Shown one piece after another: positions 1 to 10,380 of a stretch of 64,000 bases of DNA. Position 1 is the first letter of the stretch. Each line of letters starts with the position of its first letter. Under the pieces are notes generated by a model. It saw only the letters and a program-made list of their open reading frames with translations, had not been told where the DNA came from and did no database searches. Made by a program: the position numbers and the translations under genes. Source of the DNA: Ryuthela nishihirai (taxonomy: Eukaryota; Arthropoda; Arachnida; Araneae; Heptathelidae); NCBI GenBank assembly GCA_038380435.1, contig JAWZYU010000019.1:16827801-16891800 (forward strand), in the 5' to 3' direction.

Positions 1-30
1 TGTGGTAGAAAACGGACAGGCATACAATGA

Positions 31-1691
31 TTGAAGGATAAACAAGGTAAGGTTATAGAAGGGGAGGATTCTGTCATGGCTAGGTGGGCTGAGCATTTCA
101 GTGATGTTCTAAACAATGTAGTTAGGTCTACTCCCATTGTTTGCAATGATGATAGATGCATTGGTGGCTTTAATGTTGGACCTATAACACAATCTGAAGT
201 TATTTTGGCTGTTTCTAAGCTTAAACTTCATAAATCCCCAGGGGTAGATGAAATTACTACGGAAATGCTTAGAGCTGGGAATGTTTCGGTTACCACTTGG
301 ATGACTGAAATTCTGAATATCTTTTATGATAAAGGCATGGTTCCTAAGGATTTTACCAGAGCTACTGTTATCCCTATTTTCAAAAAAGGTGATCGCAGTT
401 CTTGTGATAACTATAGGGGTATCAGCCTACTCTTTGTTCCAGGTAAAGTTCTTTCCATGATTGTGCTTAATAAAATTAAGAATCTGGTTGACAGTCAATT
501 GCGTGATGAGCAATGTGGATTCAGAAGTGGTAGGGTATGTGTAGATCAGATATTTTCACTTAGGCAGATTCTTGAGAAATGTTTAGAGTTTCAGAAACCT
601 TTGGTTGATAACTTTGTTGATTTCAAAAATGCTTTCGACTCTGTTGATCTGTCATAATTTGTGGATGATAGTGAAATCATATGGTATACCTGACAAGTTA
701 GTTAACATAATGAAAGCTCTCTATAATAACACTGAGTCGTGTGTGAGAGTTGGTAAGGCTTGTAGCAATTGGTTTAGCATTACTTCTGGTGTTCGACAAG
801 GGTACATTTTGTCTCCTTTTCTCTTTAGCTTGGTTATTGATTATGTTATGCGAAATTCACTTCAAGGGAAAGATTTTGGCCTTAAATGGGCTGGAGATAC
901 GAAAATTTCTGATTTAGATTATGCTGATGATTTAGCCCTTTTCGCAAATGATGTTGATGAGATGAACTCTTTCATTCGAGCTGTTGATGAGACTGGTAGT
1001 AGAGTAGGTTTGGTTATAAACAGAGAGAAAACTAAAGTGATGAAAATTGGTCAGGCAGGCTGTGATTCAGTTAATCTGAATGGTTGCAGTCTTGAGCAGG
1101 TGTCACAGTTTAATTATCTTGGGAGCTATGTAACAGATAATGGTGATGTGCGGCATGAGATTAACAGACGAATAGGGATTGCTGCCGGGACTTTTAAGAA
1201 CCTATGGAGAGTGTGGAGAAATAGGCGTATACACCCAAAGACTAAAATTAGACTGTATAATAGTTTGGTTCTTTCTTGGGTTAGTTATGGTAGTGAAACT
1301 TGGACACTTTGTAAACAAGATAACAGGAAACTAGATGCTTTTGATTCCAGATGCTTACGCAGTATCTTGGGCATTAGGTGGTTCAACTTTGTAACTAATG
1401 ATGAGATTAGGCAAAGGAGTTTGCAACCTCCTTTAAGCAGCATATTGTGCAGAGAGAGACTCCGTTGGTTTGGCCATGTTGCCCGTATGAATAATTATAG
1501 ATTGGCGAATAGGGTTATGAGGAGTGTGCCTAAAGACCTCAGAAAGAAGGGGAGACCCATAATGCGGTGGGCAGACAATGTCAAACAAGACCTTGTTAGA
1601 ATTTGGTGTGCAGTGGCCAGATGCAGTAGATGTAGCTCAGGATAGACTTGCTTGGAGAACTAAATTGCACGGTCTGGTTGGACCTCCGTAG
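31..1691 (+). pseudogene. LINE reverse transcriptase (copy 1), frameshifted
   Basis: The frame from 31 to 657 covers the RT fingers, with SPGVDEITTEMLRAG, IPIFKKGDRSSCDNYRGISL and DEQCGFRSGR. It shifts at about 648 (one extra T in GATCTGTCAT relative to the copy at 61960) into the frame 605-1645, which has VRQGYILSPFLFSLVID and the catalytic YADD box at 920-931. The C-terminus has RLRWFGHVARM and GRPIMRWADNVKQDL. A second extra T near 1600 shifts the last 30 codons. YADD is preserved, but the reading frame is broken twice. Function would be target-primed reverse transcription of the element's own RNA. Confidence 0.88.
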
Positions 1692-1703
1692 CCCATGGCT
1701 GCT

Positions 1704-1704
<1 letters not shown>

Positions 1705-1788
<84 letters not shown>

Positions 1789-1789
1789 A
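1705..1789 (+). repeat. (GAT)n microsatellite tail of LINE copy 1
   Basis: About 28 uninterrupted GAT units directly after the LINE 3' end. The other copies carry only 3-5 units at the same place, so this is the element's tail, expanded. Confidence 0.95.
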
Positions 1790-1790
1790 A

Positions 1791-2273
1791 CAAATGTATA
1801 ATCAAACGTATAACTCAAATTGCATAAAATGTAAATTGTACGAAATGCAAAATGGAATAATAAAATTGAATTGAACTGAAAAAAGAATTATTTTTTCCTT
1901 AAGTGAATTATGCTGTAGGTGTTTATGTAAGTCAACGAAAAATATCCTTCCGACTGATGTAAAATTCGGGTTAGGCAAATACCTGAGAAAGAGAACTCTT
2001 GGGTAATTCACGGAGCGTCTGCATTTTGAAATGAAATAATTTACATTTTATTCCATGATAATAAGATGGGTTGAAAATTAAATTTAAAATGAAAAACATA
2101 TTTTATAAGTAGTAATATTTTGAAATCTGGTCTTTTAAGAACTATTTAAAATTTTGTTACGACACATCGATGCTACCAATGGTAATGTACCATATAGCCT
2201 AATAAGAAAGATTTAATTACTTTATAATGTGCCACCTTGTTCAGTTAGCTTCCTTTTTTCTCCCCTTAATTAG
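1791..2273. other. DPYD: DPYD intron, no recognisable element
   Basis: AT-rich intronic DNA between the LINE tail and the first exon. I see no ORF, repeat or earlier exon here. Confidence 0.7.
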
Positions 2274-2361
2274 ATGTCTGAAATGTGCTGATGCACCGTG
2301 TCAGAAAGGATGTCCAACCCAATTAGACATCAAAGCCTTTATAAGTAGCATCGCAACGAAG
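2274..2361 (+). CDS. DPYD: DPYD exon (~residues 79-107): first part of N-terminal 4Fe-4S domain
   Basis: An 88-bp exon between TAG acceptor and GTAAGT donor. The first base completes a codon begun in an upstream exon; the remaining 29 codons read [20 protein letters not shown] and onward. The spacing C-x2-C-x4-C-x3-C matches human cluster ligands C79, C82, C87 and C91. It ends in phase 0. The preceding exon was not found in the 480 bp between this exon and the LINE at 1-1790, so it should lie left of the window. Confidence 0.93.
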
Positions 2362-2464
2362 GTAAGTCAACGCTAATTATCTTTGGGAACAGCTATCCAG
2401 GTTTGTCGAAGGTCTTAAAAATCTGTAAAGTGGTAAATTAAGAAAGTTTAGAAAGCTACCCAAC

Positions 2465-2530
2465 GCTCCTTGGACTCACACTTTTCATTATTGTCAATTG
2501 CTCTACCAGCTGAGCTAAGGCGGAGGCAAT
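2465..2530 (-). repeat. tRNA-like relic (possible SINE head)
   Basis: The reverse complement reads CTTAGCTCAGCTGGTAGAGC, an excellent A box/D arm, followed 30 nt later by a decayed B box (GTGTGAGTCC). The acceptor stem does not pair and no T arm forms, so this is a pseudo-tRNA or SINE head and not a working tRNA. Confidence 0.45.
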
Positions 2531-2948
2531 TCACAGTTGCTTAAAGAAGGCTATGGGTTGGATTGTTACCTCAGAGCGCCTTCACCACAGTGAGCTAAAC
2601 GTCCATGTACAATGAAATTTTCATATCTAGGTTGTTGAAATTAATGTACATGAATATGTATAGTACGATTAGTGAGACAAAATGAACTCGGTAATTTAAT
2701 AAATGTATTCAGGTTTCTGTAATCGTAATTTTCTTCTGATTGCTTCCATTTGATCGGCAAGAGAGTGCTTTATGTAGCCAAAATTGCTTAGGATTTAGCT
2801 TCATTACTTAGAATGTATGAGAAGCTATCAAATAGTATCATTAGTAAAATAAATATTATTTCTGAACACTCAAAAGACTTTGCTGTTTATTCTTGAAATT
2901 GTAAACTTTTTATCTCAGCAAATAACTTATCTTTATCCCTTTTTCCAG

Positions 2949-3110
2949 AATTATTACGGCGCTGCTAAAGTAATCCTCTCCGACAACCCTGTCGGATTAT
3001 CCTGCGGCATGGTCTGCCCCACCAGCGACCTCTGCGTAGGTGGATGCAACTTATACGCTTCAGAAGAGGGCCCGATTAACATCGGCGGTTTGCAACAATT
3101 TGCCGTGGAG
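2949..3110 (+). CDS. DPYD: DPYD exon (~residues 108-161): second N-terminal 4Fe-4S site
   Basis: A 54-codon phase 0-0 exon starting NYYGAAK after a TTTTCCAG acceptor and ending at GAG before GTGAGT. It contains [18 protein letters not shown], giving cysteines equivalent to human C126, C130, C136 and C140, and the GLQQFA stretch whose first Q equals the unusual glutamine ligand Q156 of the second cluster. The downstream intron is the longest bounded intron in the window (15,995 bp) and holds most of the transposon nests. Confidence 0.97.
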
Positions 3111-3337
3111 GTGAGTTGGTCTAGTTTTGGTGATAAGAAAAATTGAAGTCGTATGATTAAGAGAAGCAAATCAGCAGAGAAAGTTGCTCATTAGTTGTTC
3201 AGGTCAATGATATTCAGACGGTTTTTGATCTCGGCATCCTTTCCCAAAATGTTGACCGACTCTTTAATACTTCTTTCACGATATTGATATAACCCCATTA
3301 GCTGAAATTATTAGCTATATAATTATGAGAAATTACT

Positions 3338-3640
3338 AAGCGTCTTCTACCTAAAATAAGCGTTATCTTCTAAAAATTCTATAAATATCTAAAGTAAGCG
3401 TCATCTTTTAAAAATTCTGTAAATATCTAAAGTAAGCGTCATCTTCTAAAAAATTCTATAAACATCTAAAGTAAGCGTCATCTTCTAAAAATTCTATACA
3501 TATCTAAAGTAAGCGTCTTCTTCAAAAAATTCTATAAATATCTAAAGTAAGCGTCATCTTCTAAAAATTCTATAAATATCTAAAGTAAGCGTCTTCTTCT
3601 AAAATTCTATAAATATCTAAAATAAGCGTCATTTTCTAAG
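3338..3640 (+). repeat. 38-bp minisatellite, about 8 copies
   Basis: Seven near-identical units start at 3358, 3396, 3434, 3473, 3511, 3549 and 3587, with partial units at both ends. Each starts AAGCGTCATCTTCTAAAAAT and ends ATATCTAAAGT. Unit lengths are 37-39 bp. It lies in the DPYD intron 230 bp after the exon ending at 3110. Confidence 0.95.
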
Positions 3641-4050
3641 AAAGTTTGATTTCGTCTGTTCGTTTATGCATTCAGCCCCCTAAACAGCTAGAGGCACCAA
3701 TTTTTGCAAGAACTTTTCCTTTACCCAAGAGAAGATTATTGGCTCTGTACGAATCCGTTTGGATAAAAAAAAACAATTTGAACCAGTTTTAATTTCTCGA
3801 AATTCCGATACACTTTACATTAGGTATTGTTGAAACTAATTGTTGCCTTTCAAAGAAGAAATAGTCCAATTAATTTCGTTCTGTTTTGCATAATAGAGTC
3901 ATTGTTTTAGTAACGGGTAAATAGCACGATAGACGCAAGTGCTTTTTTGTGTGGATGAAAGCTTTTTAAAAATAAGGGATATTCATCGTAAGAGTGATAC
4001 GATACGATGCTTGCTTATTATTTTTGCAATTGTTTAATTTCAAGTTAAAT
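3641..4050. other. DPYD: Intron, nothing recognised
   Basis: AT-rich DNA between the minisatellite and the start of LINE copy A. No ORF or repeat was recognised. Confidence 0.6.
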
Positions 4051-4662
4051 ATTAACAGCAGAGAGCTATATCAGATAGTCAGAGTTTGTGGGAAGAAAAG
4101 GACAATTATATAGAGATTGTAGGATAAAGAAGGTAAGGTTATAGAAGGTAAGGAATCTGTCATGGCTAGGTGGGCTGAGCATTTCAATGATGTTCTAAAC
4201 AATGTGGTTAGTTCTACTTCCATTGTTTGTAATGATGATAGATGCATTGGTGGCTTTAATATTGGCCATATAACACAATCTGAAGTTATTTTGGCTATTT
4301 CTAAACTTAAACTTCATAAATCCCCAGGGGTAGATGAAATTACTACTGAAATGCTTAGAGCTGGGAATGTTTCTGTTACTACTTGGATGACGGAAATTTT
4401 GAATATCTTTTATGATAAAGGCATGGTTCCTAAAGATTTGTCCCTATTTTCAAAAAAGGTGATCGCAGTTCTTGTGATAACTATAGGGGTATCAGCCTAC
4501 TCTCTTTCCAGGTAAAGGTCTTTGCATGATTGTGCTTAATAGAATTAAGAATCTGGTTGACGGACAATCTGGTTGACGGACTTGATGAGCAGAGTGGATT
4601 CAAAGTGGTAGGGGATGTGTGGATCAGATATTTTCAATCAGACAGATTCTTGAGAAATGTTT
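4051..4662 (+). mobile_element. RTE-like LINE copy A, first segment (interrupted)
   Basis: It starts at AACAGCAGAGAGCTATATCA, inside the endonuclease-RT linker, so it is 5'-truncated. It runs through the RT fingers (HKSPGVDEITTEMLRAG) and stops at GAGAAATGTTT (4652-4662), where LINE copy B begins. It resumes at 8419 with the same GAGAAATGTTT. A deletion at 4440 removes about 17 bp relative to copy 1, and about 4545-4590 is locally scrambled. Total A is about 1.7 kb in three pieces (4051-4662, 8419-9184, 10083-10380). Confidence 0.88.
4652..4662 (+). repeat. Target-site duplication of LINE copy B (left)
   Basis: GAGAAATGTTT, identical to 8419-8429. The two copies mark where copy B entered copy A. 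Confidence 0.9.
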
Positions 4663-7600
4663 CATCATCCTCAAGCAGCTATGGGCTACGGAGGTCCAAC
4701 CAGACACCGCAATTTAGTTCTTCAAGCATATCTGTCCTGAGCTACATCATCTGCATCTCCCTATTGCACACCTATTCTAACTAGGTCCTGTTTGACATTG
4801 TCTACCCTCCGCGTCCTAGGTCTCCCCTTATTTCTAAGGTCTTTAGGCACACTGTTCATTACCCTATTCACTAATCTATAATAATCCGTTACGGGCAACA
4901 TGGCCAAACCAACGGCACAATATACTGCTCAGAGGAAGTTGCAGACTCCTTTGCCTAACCTCTTTATTACCTACAAAACTGAACCACCTAATACCCAAAA
5001 CATCTAGACATCTGCGTAAGCATCTAGAATCAAAAGCATCAAATGTCCTGTTATCTTGTTTACAAAGCGTCCACGTTTACCTACCATAACTAACCCCAGA
5101 GAAAACCAAACTATTATACAGTCTAATTTTAGTCTCTAGGTATACGTGTATTTCTCCACACTCCCCATAGATTCTCTAAATTCCCAGTTGCAATCCCTAT
5201 TCGTTTGTTAATCTCATGCTGCACATCACCTCTATCTGTTACATAACTCGCAAGAAAATTAAACTGCGACACCTGCTCAAGGGCGCAAACATTCAGAGCT
5301 ACTGAAGCACCAACTGCCTGACTACTATTAGTCACTTTAGTTTTATCTCTGTTTATCACCAAACCAATTTTATTACCAGTCTCATCAACAGCCCTAATGA
5401 AAGAATTCATCTCATCAACATCATTAGCCAACAAGGTCAAATCATCTGCATAATCTAAATCAGAGATTTTGAAATCTCTAAACTATTTAAGGTCAAAACC
5501 TTTACAATCAATTTCGCATAACATAATCAATAACCAAACTAAAGAGAAAAGGAAACAAAATGCACCCTTTTCGAACATCAGAAGTAATGCTAAACCAATT
5601 GATAGAAGCTTTACCAACTCTCACACGCGACTCAGTGTTATTACAGAGAGTTTTTATTATGCTAACTTGTCTGGTATTGCCATACGATATCACAATCAAC
5701 CACAAATTATGACGACCAACTGAGCCTAAAGCCTTTTTGAAATCAACAAAGGTTTCTGAACTCCAAACATTTCTCAAGAGACTGCCTGAGTGAAAATATC
5801 TGATCTACACATCCCCTACCACTTCTGAATTCACATTGCTCATCACGCAATTGACTGTCAACCAGAATCTTAATTCTATTAAGCACAATCATTCAAAGAA
5901 CTTTAGCTGGAACAGAAAATAGGCTGATACACTCATAGTTATCACAAGAATTACAATCAACTTTTTTTCTAAATATGGATAATAATAGCTCTGGCAAAAA
6001 TCTTAGGAACAATGCCTTTATCATAAAAGATATTCAAAATTTCAGTCATCCACTTGGTAACCAAAACATTCCCAGCTCTAAGCATTTCCATACCAATTTC
6101 ATCATGGGGATTTACGTAGTTTAAGTTTAGAAACAGATAAAATGACTTCAGACTATGTTATAAGGCCAAAATAAAAGCCAGTAACGCATCTATCATCATT
6201 ACAAACAAGGAGAGTAGAACTAACCACATTGTTTAGAACATCACTGAAATGCTCAGCCCACCTATCCATGACAGAATCCTCACCTTGTATAAGATAAGAT
6301 ACATAGGTATACATGGGTTTCACTAGGTGACTGCATAAGAATATGATTTCTTGTGTATTAATTAACAGCAAATGGGCTAGTTCTGGTAGGAATTCCAGGT
6401 CATATAGGGAAGCTGAAATTGGATCTGACCATTACCTTGTTTAAAGTGTCTTGCAACTTAAACTTAAGAAGTGTTATGTTAAGGTTAAAATATTTACCTT
6501 TAATTCTGAAGCTCTGAAAGACCCAGCTGTAGCTAAATGTGTACCTATGTATGCTATTAACCTTACCTTGTTTATCTTTCAATTCCTGTATACCTATCCG
6601 TTTTCTACCACACAAAACATTAACTGTCTAGTACACTCTCTGCTGTTGTGATTTTTCAGCTCTCTAACTTCTTCCTCGGCTTTATCAGTCAAGCCATCAA
6701 GTCAAAGATACTTATCAGCAGCTAATTAATTCTTTACACGTTTGTTAAGCTCCTTGTAATACTTTCCGTTAAAACTAGTAGGGTACTGATTAAGGACATT
6801 CCTGCAGTTATTTCTTTCCAAAATAAAATCTAGTGCCTTAATACTCGAATACTTTTGCATCCTTTGCTTCCTTTTTACCTAAAAGAGCACCGTTATTTCA
6901 AGAAAAGCCTGCTTAAAACGGTCCCATTCTGCCTCCACTTCAATAGTAAACATACCATGACTGTCATAATGACTAAGTAACCTATCATGGTAAGCTTCAG
7001 CTATAACTGGTTTTTTCAGAGCTTAAGATTTAAAGGTAAATATTTTAACCTTAGCACAACACTTTTTAAGTTTATTTTGCAAGACACTTTTAACAAGGTA
7101 ATGGTCAGATCCAATTTCAGCTTCCCTATATGACCTGGTATTCCTAACAGAACTAGTCCATTTGCTGTTATTTAATATATAATCAATCATATTCTTATGC
7201 AGCCCATCAGGTGAAAACCCATGTGTACTTATGTATGTCGCGGTGTTTGTAATAAGTGTTAGTTATTCTGAAACCATTGAGTTTACTTACCTGTAGGAGA
7301 CGTTGCCCATTGCCATTGCAGCTACCAATACCAAAATCATCCCTCCGCAAAGATCAGAGTCAGTACCAACTTTGGCATTGAAGCCACCTAGAATAAAGGT
7401 AATATCTTCTTTTTTGACAGAATTCAAAATATCATGAAGTTGTCCGTAAACACTATTCTTCTCATTCTCATCGGCATCTTCAGTGGGGGCATAACTGCAG
7501 ATAACATTCAAGTTTTTAACGCTTGTCTGAAATTTTACTGTGAGAAACCTTTCATTAATGCACTCATATTCTAGAAGAGCATCACTAGCGTGTCTGCTGA

Positions 7601-8015
7601 GAAGCAAACCTACACCTTTGTGATGCTTATTATCGTCCCTGCCTGAAAAGAGAAATTTCAGATTGTTTTTGAAAATCTGACATTTATCTGTCCACCTGGT
7701 CTCTTGCAAGTCGAAAATATCTAAATTATAACGGTGGAATTCTTTTGTGAGGACATAAAATGGTTAGTAGGATGTTTAAAGAAACTATGTTTATTGAGAG
7801 AGGGAATGCCGACAATATCAAACACTCCCCTAATCCCAGGCAAAGTCCCGGTCCCCCACCACTAAAGGCTGAAGCCCTCTACACTGGAAAACGTCCTCCA
7901 ATGTAGAATTTGACGATGCTCGCAGAAGCTTTTTCAGGTGCCTGCGATGACCTCTGCTCATAATTATCCACCAGCTGATAAAACATCTTGTGAATCTATG
8001 TACTTGGTCTGTCAA
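4663..8015 (-). pseudogene. LINE endonuclease/reverse transcriptase (copy B), decayed
   Basis: Fragments in order on the minus strand: a 5' region near 8015-7830; endonuclease from 7709 (MQETRWTDK, then SYAPTEDADENEKN); the linker to about 6560; RT pieces at 6371-6153, 5777-5508 and 5440-5129, the last with LANDVDEMNSFIRAVDETGN. Many frameshifts and stops separate them. The catalytic YADD region (about 5440-5460) reads as YADDL on the minus strand. No function remains. Confidence 0.82.
6293..6552 (+). repeat. Inverted internal LINE fragment inside copy B
   Basis: This segment reads in + orientation, opposite to copy B, and matches the element's endonuclease-RT linker (GGGCTAGTTCTGGTAGGAAT, corresponding to about 60690-60935 of the fuller copy). 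Copy B also keeps its own version of that region in normal orientation at about 7000-7240, so the two form an inverted repeat of about 240 bp with a 450-bp loop. Copy B resumes at GCTATTAACCTTACC. Confidence 0.82.
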
Positions 8016-8418
8016 CCCACAAACAAACAGAAAACACAGCAGAATATTCTTCTTCCACAGAGGCCCACCAGTGCAGCAAATTTAGGATCCATAATCAAGC
8101 TCAGAGCCATAATTCCGTTCAGGCTGGTATATATGGTCATCACCATGACCCTGTGTGGTTGACCACTACTCAGCAGGGTAGAAAAAAAAAAGAAAAGTAG
8201 CCATAGTTGTCCAGATCAGTAGGCCACACTGATATGGCAGCCGTCCCCTTCCATTCGCTTTCACAAAAGAATATCTCTTTTAAAATTTACGAACGGCCTA
8301 CATCACGAGAAAGTGGGGTCGGACATTAGGTGCTAGGCCTAGCCGGTTCTATGCATCATCACAGGGGATTGGTGCATAGCTCTCCTTCCAGTGACTACCT
8401 CACTACTATTTACAGACA

Positions 8419-8429
8419 GAGAAATGTTT
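8419..8429 (+). repeat. Target-site duplication of LINE copy B (right)
   Basis: GAGAAATGTTT, repeated exactly from 4652-4662. LINE copy A continues straight from here. Confidence 0.9.
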
Positions 8430-9184
8430 AGAGTTTCAGAAACCTTTGGTTACCAGCTTTGTTGATTTCAAAAAGGCTTTTTACTCTATCATCATAATTT
8501 GTGGTTGATCATGAGATCCTATGGAAATACATAATGAAAGCTCTGTATAATAACACTGAGTCATGTGTGAGAGTTGGTAAGGCTTGTAGTAATTGGTTTA
8601 GCATTGCTTCTGGTGTTCAACAAGGGTGCATTTTGTCTCCTTTCTTCTTTAGTTTGTTTTTCGGTATGCAAAATTCACTGCAAGGAAAATTTTTCGGTAT
8701 AAATGATGTAGAGATCTGAAAATGTCTGACATACATTATGCTGATGATTTTATCATTTTGACAAATATTGCTGATGAGATGAACTCTCATTTGAGTTGTT
8801 GATGATACTGGTAGTAGAGTAGATTTGTTAAAAACAGACAGAAAACTAAAGTGATGAAAATTGGTCTGACAGGCTGTGGTTTGGTTAATCTGAATGGCTG
8901 CACTCTTGAGATTAATTATCTTGGGAGTTATGTAACAGATTCTGGTGATGTGCGGCATGAGATTAACAGACGAATAGGGATTGCTGCCGGGACTTTTAAG
9001 AATCTATGGAGAGTGTGGAGAAATAGGCGTATACACCTGAAGATTGAAATTAGACTTTATAATAGTTTGGTTCTTTCTAGGGTCAGTTATGATAGTGAAA
9101 CTTGGACACTTTGTAAACAAGATAACAGGAAACTCGATACTTTTGATTCTAGATGCTTACACAGTATCTTGGATATTAGGTGGT
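8419..9184 (+). mobile_element. RTE-like LINE copy A, second segment
   Basis: It continues the RT of copy A: palm residues SGVQQGCILSPF, a decayed catalytic box (YADDF around 8740), then the C-terminal stretch up to TATTAGGTGGT. Frames are broken repeatedly; the longest remaining piece is 8851-9183. It is cut at 9184 by the insertion 9185-10082. Confidence 0.88.
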
Positions 9185-10082
9185 TGTCAGGTCCCTCTAA
9201 TTTATTTATTATTGTATTTCTTGTTGTTGTTGCTGTTGTAAAAATATATCTGTATGAAGTGTATTTTTGGAAGTGCTGAGATGGAGATGTGACTCACGAG
9301 TTGTTATTCGGATCTGAGCTGGCTAGCTGCATACAATTACAGCGGCGAAAGCGTTTTTACGACTAGCCTGAGGTTCTGTGCAAGTGAGAGAGTGAAGTGC
9401 CTAAACAATGAAGAACAGACTGAGTCCCGGTTGACAAACAGGAAGGACGTTTGGTATGCGCCAAGGAACGTCGCTCTTTATCAAAAACAACAACCTTGAG
9501 GATAGGGTTAGCTTCTGTGTGAACCGAGGTGAACAAGGGTTATGTGTGAACAAGGGTTCGTTTCTGTATGAACCTAGGTACGGTTCTGTGTGAACCAGGG
9601 TTCGGTTCTCTGTGAACAGGTGACAGGCAAGGATTAAATATCCTCTAGCAGAGTTTTGAGGTCGATAAAGCGATTTCTATAAAGTGCAGATTTCCACCTC
9701 ATTCTATTAATGCTTGCAGTAGCAAAGCAGCATTCAGATTAAATTTGGGCTGATTGGAGGAAGTCCAAAGAGCATCCAGGAAGCAGAATCATTCTGATCT
9801 TCAGTGCAGCAAAGGCCCACGAAATCGAGCGCATCCTCAGCACATAATTATATGTGAATGTAAATAAACTGTGTCGTCCATCCACTAGTATTGTGCTTGA
9901 ATTGTTGGTAGTCTTTGTACACGTCACTTAGCGCAGCAAGTCTGAGGCAGATATCGGTATGGCCGTAACAACCCGCAAACCTGTGATTTCATCTAGGTAA
10001 TGTTGAATGTAATTAAGGGACTAATCGATCTTCTCTTCTGAAGGTTGGATTCGTTTATGCCTCCATCCCCAACAAAATGATA
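9185..10082. mobile_element. Solo-LTR-like insertion (898 bp) in LINE copy A
   Basis: The LINE sequence GGTGGTTCAAC is split here, with GTGGT at both edges (9180-9184 and 10083-10087), so the insertion made a 5-bp target duplication. It begins TGTCAGG and ends AATGATA, a near-perfect short inverted terminus compatible with a TG...CA LTR whose last bases mutated. It has no ORF, an AATAAA at about 9863 suited to LTR polyadenylation, and imperfect ~24-bp repeats of GGTTCTGTGTGAACC type at 9505-9625. The internal part and second LTR are absent. It could alternatively be an unclassified DNA element. Confidence 0.6.
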
Positions 10083-10380
10083 GTGGTTCAACTTTGTAAG
10101 TAATGACGAGGTTAGGCAAAGGAGTCATCAACCTCCTTTAAGCAGTATTGCAATTATAGATTAACGAATAGAATTATGAACAGTGTGCCAAAAGGTCTCA
10201 GAAAGAGAGGGAGATCTAGGATGCAGTGGGCAGACAATGTCAAGCAGAACCTTCTTAGAATTGGTGTACAATGGTCAGATGTAGCAGATGCAGTTTAAGA
10301 CAGATGTGTTTGGAGATCTAAATTGCACAATCTGGTTGGACCTCCGTAGCCCATGGCTGCTTCAGAATGATGATGATAAT
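10083..10380 (+). mobile_element. RTE-like LINE copy A, third segment and 3' end
   Basis: It resumes at GTGGTTCAACTTTGTAAGTA and runs through the C-terminal coding end (GRSRMQWADNVKQN region) to GGACCTCCGTAGCCCATGGC, closing with three ATG/GAT units. A roughly 50-bp deletion near 10150 removes the RLRWFGHV region. Confidence 0.88.

Larger units (their letters stand above)
1..1790 (+). mobile_element. RTE-like LINE copy 1, 3' half (truncated by window edge)
   Basis: It aligns with the 3' half of the fuller copy at 59457-63030, starting inside the endonuclease-RT linker (TGTGGTAGAAAACGGACAGG) and ending in the shared 3' end ...CTCCGTAGCCCATGGCTGCTTGA followed by a GAT microsatellite tail. A short-repeat 3' tail without poly(A) is typical of RTE-clade LINEs. 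The left end continues outside the window. Confidence 0.9.
4663..8418 (-). mobile_element. RTE-like LINE copy B, nearly full length, nested in copy A
   Basis: Reading the minus strand from 8418 to 4663 gives 5' UTR, endonuclease, RT and the conserved 3' end, finishing in a short GATGATG tail (4663-4670) directly against the left target duplication. The 5' sequence GGTAGTCACTGGAAGGAGAG near 8400 matches the 5' start of the copy at 59457; about 15 further bases (8404-8418) lie between it and the right target duplication. A 260-bp inverted piece of the same element sits at 6293-6552; without it the copy is about 3.5 kb. Confidence 0.88.

Noticed and set aside
1596..1805. Minus-strand ORF with a 30-residue serine run
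   Set aside because: It is the GAT microsatellite tail of the LINE read in reverse.
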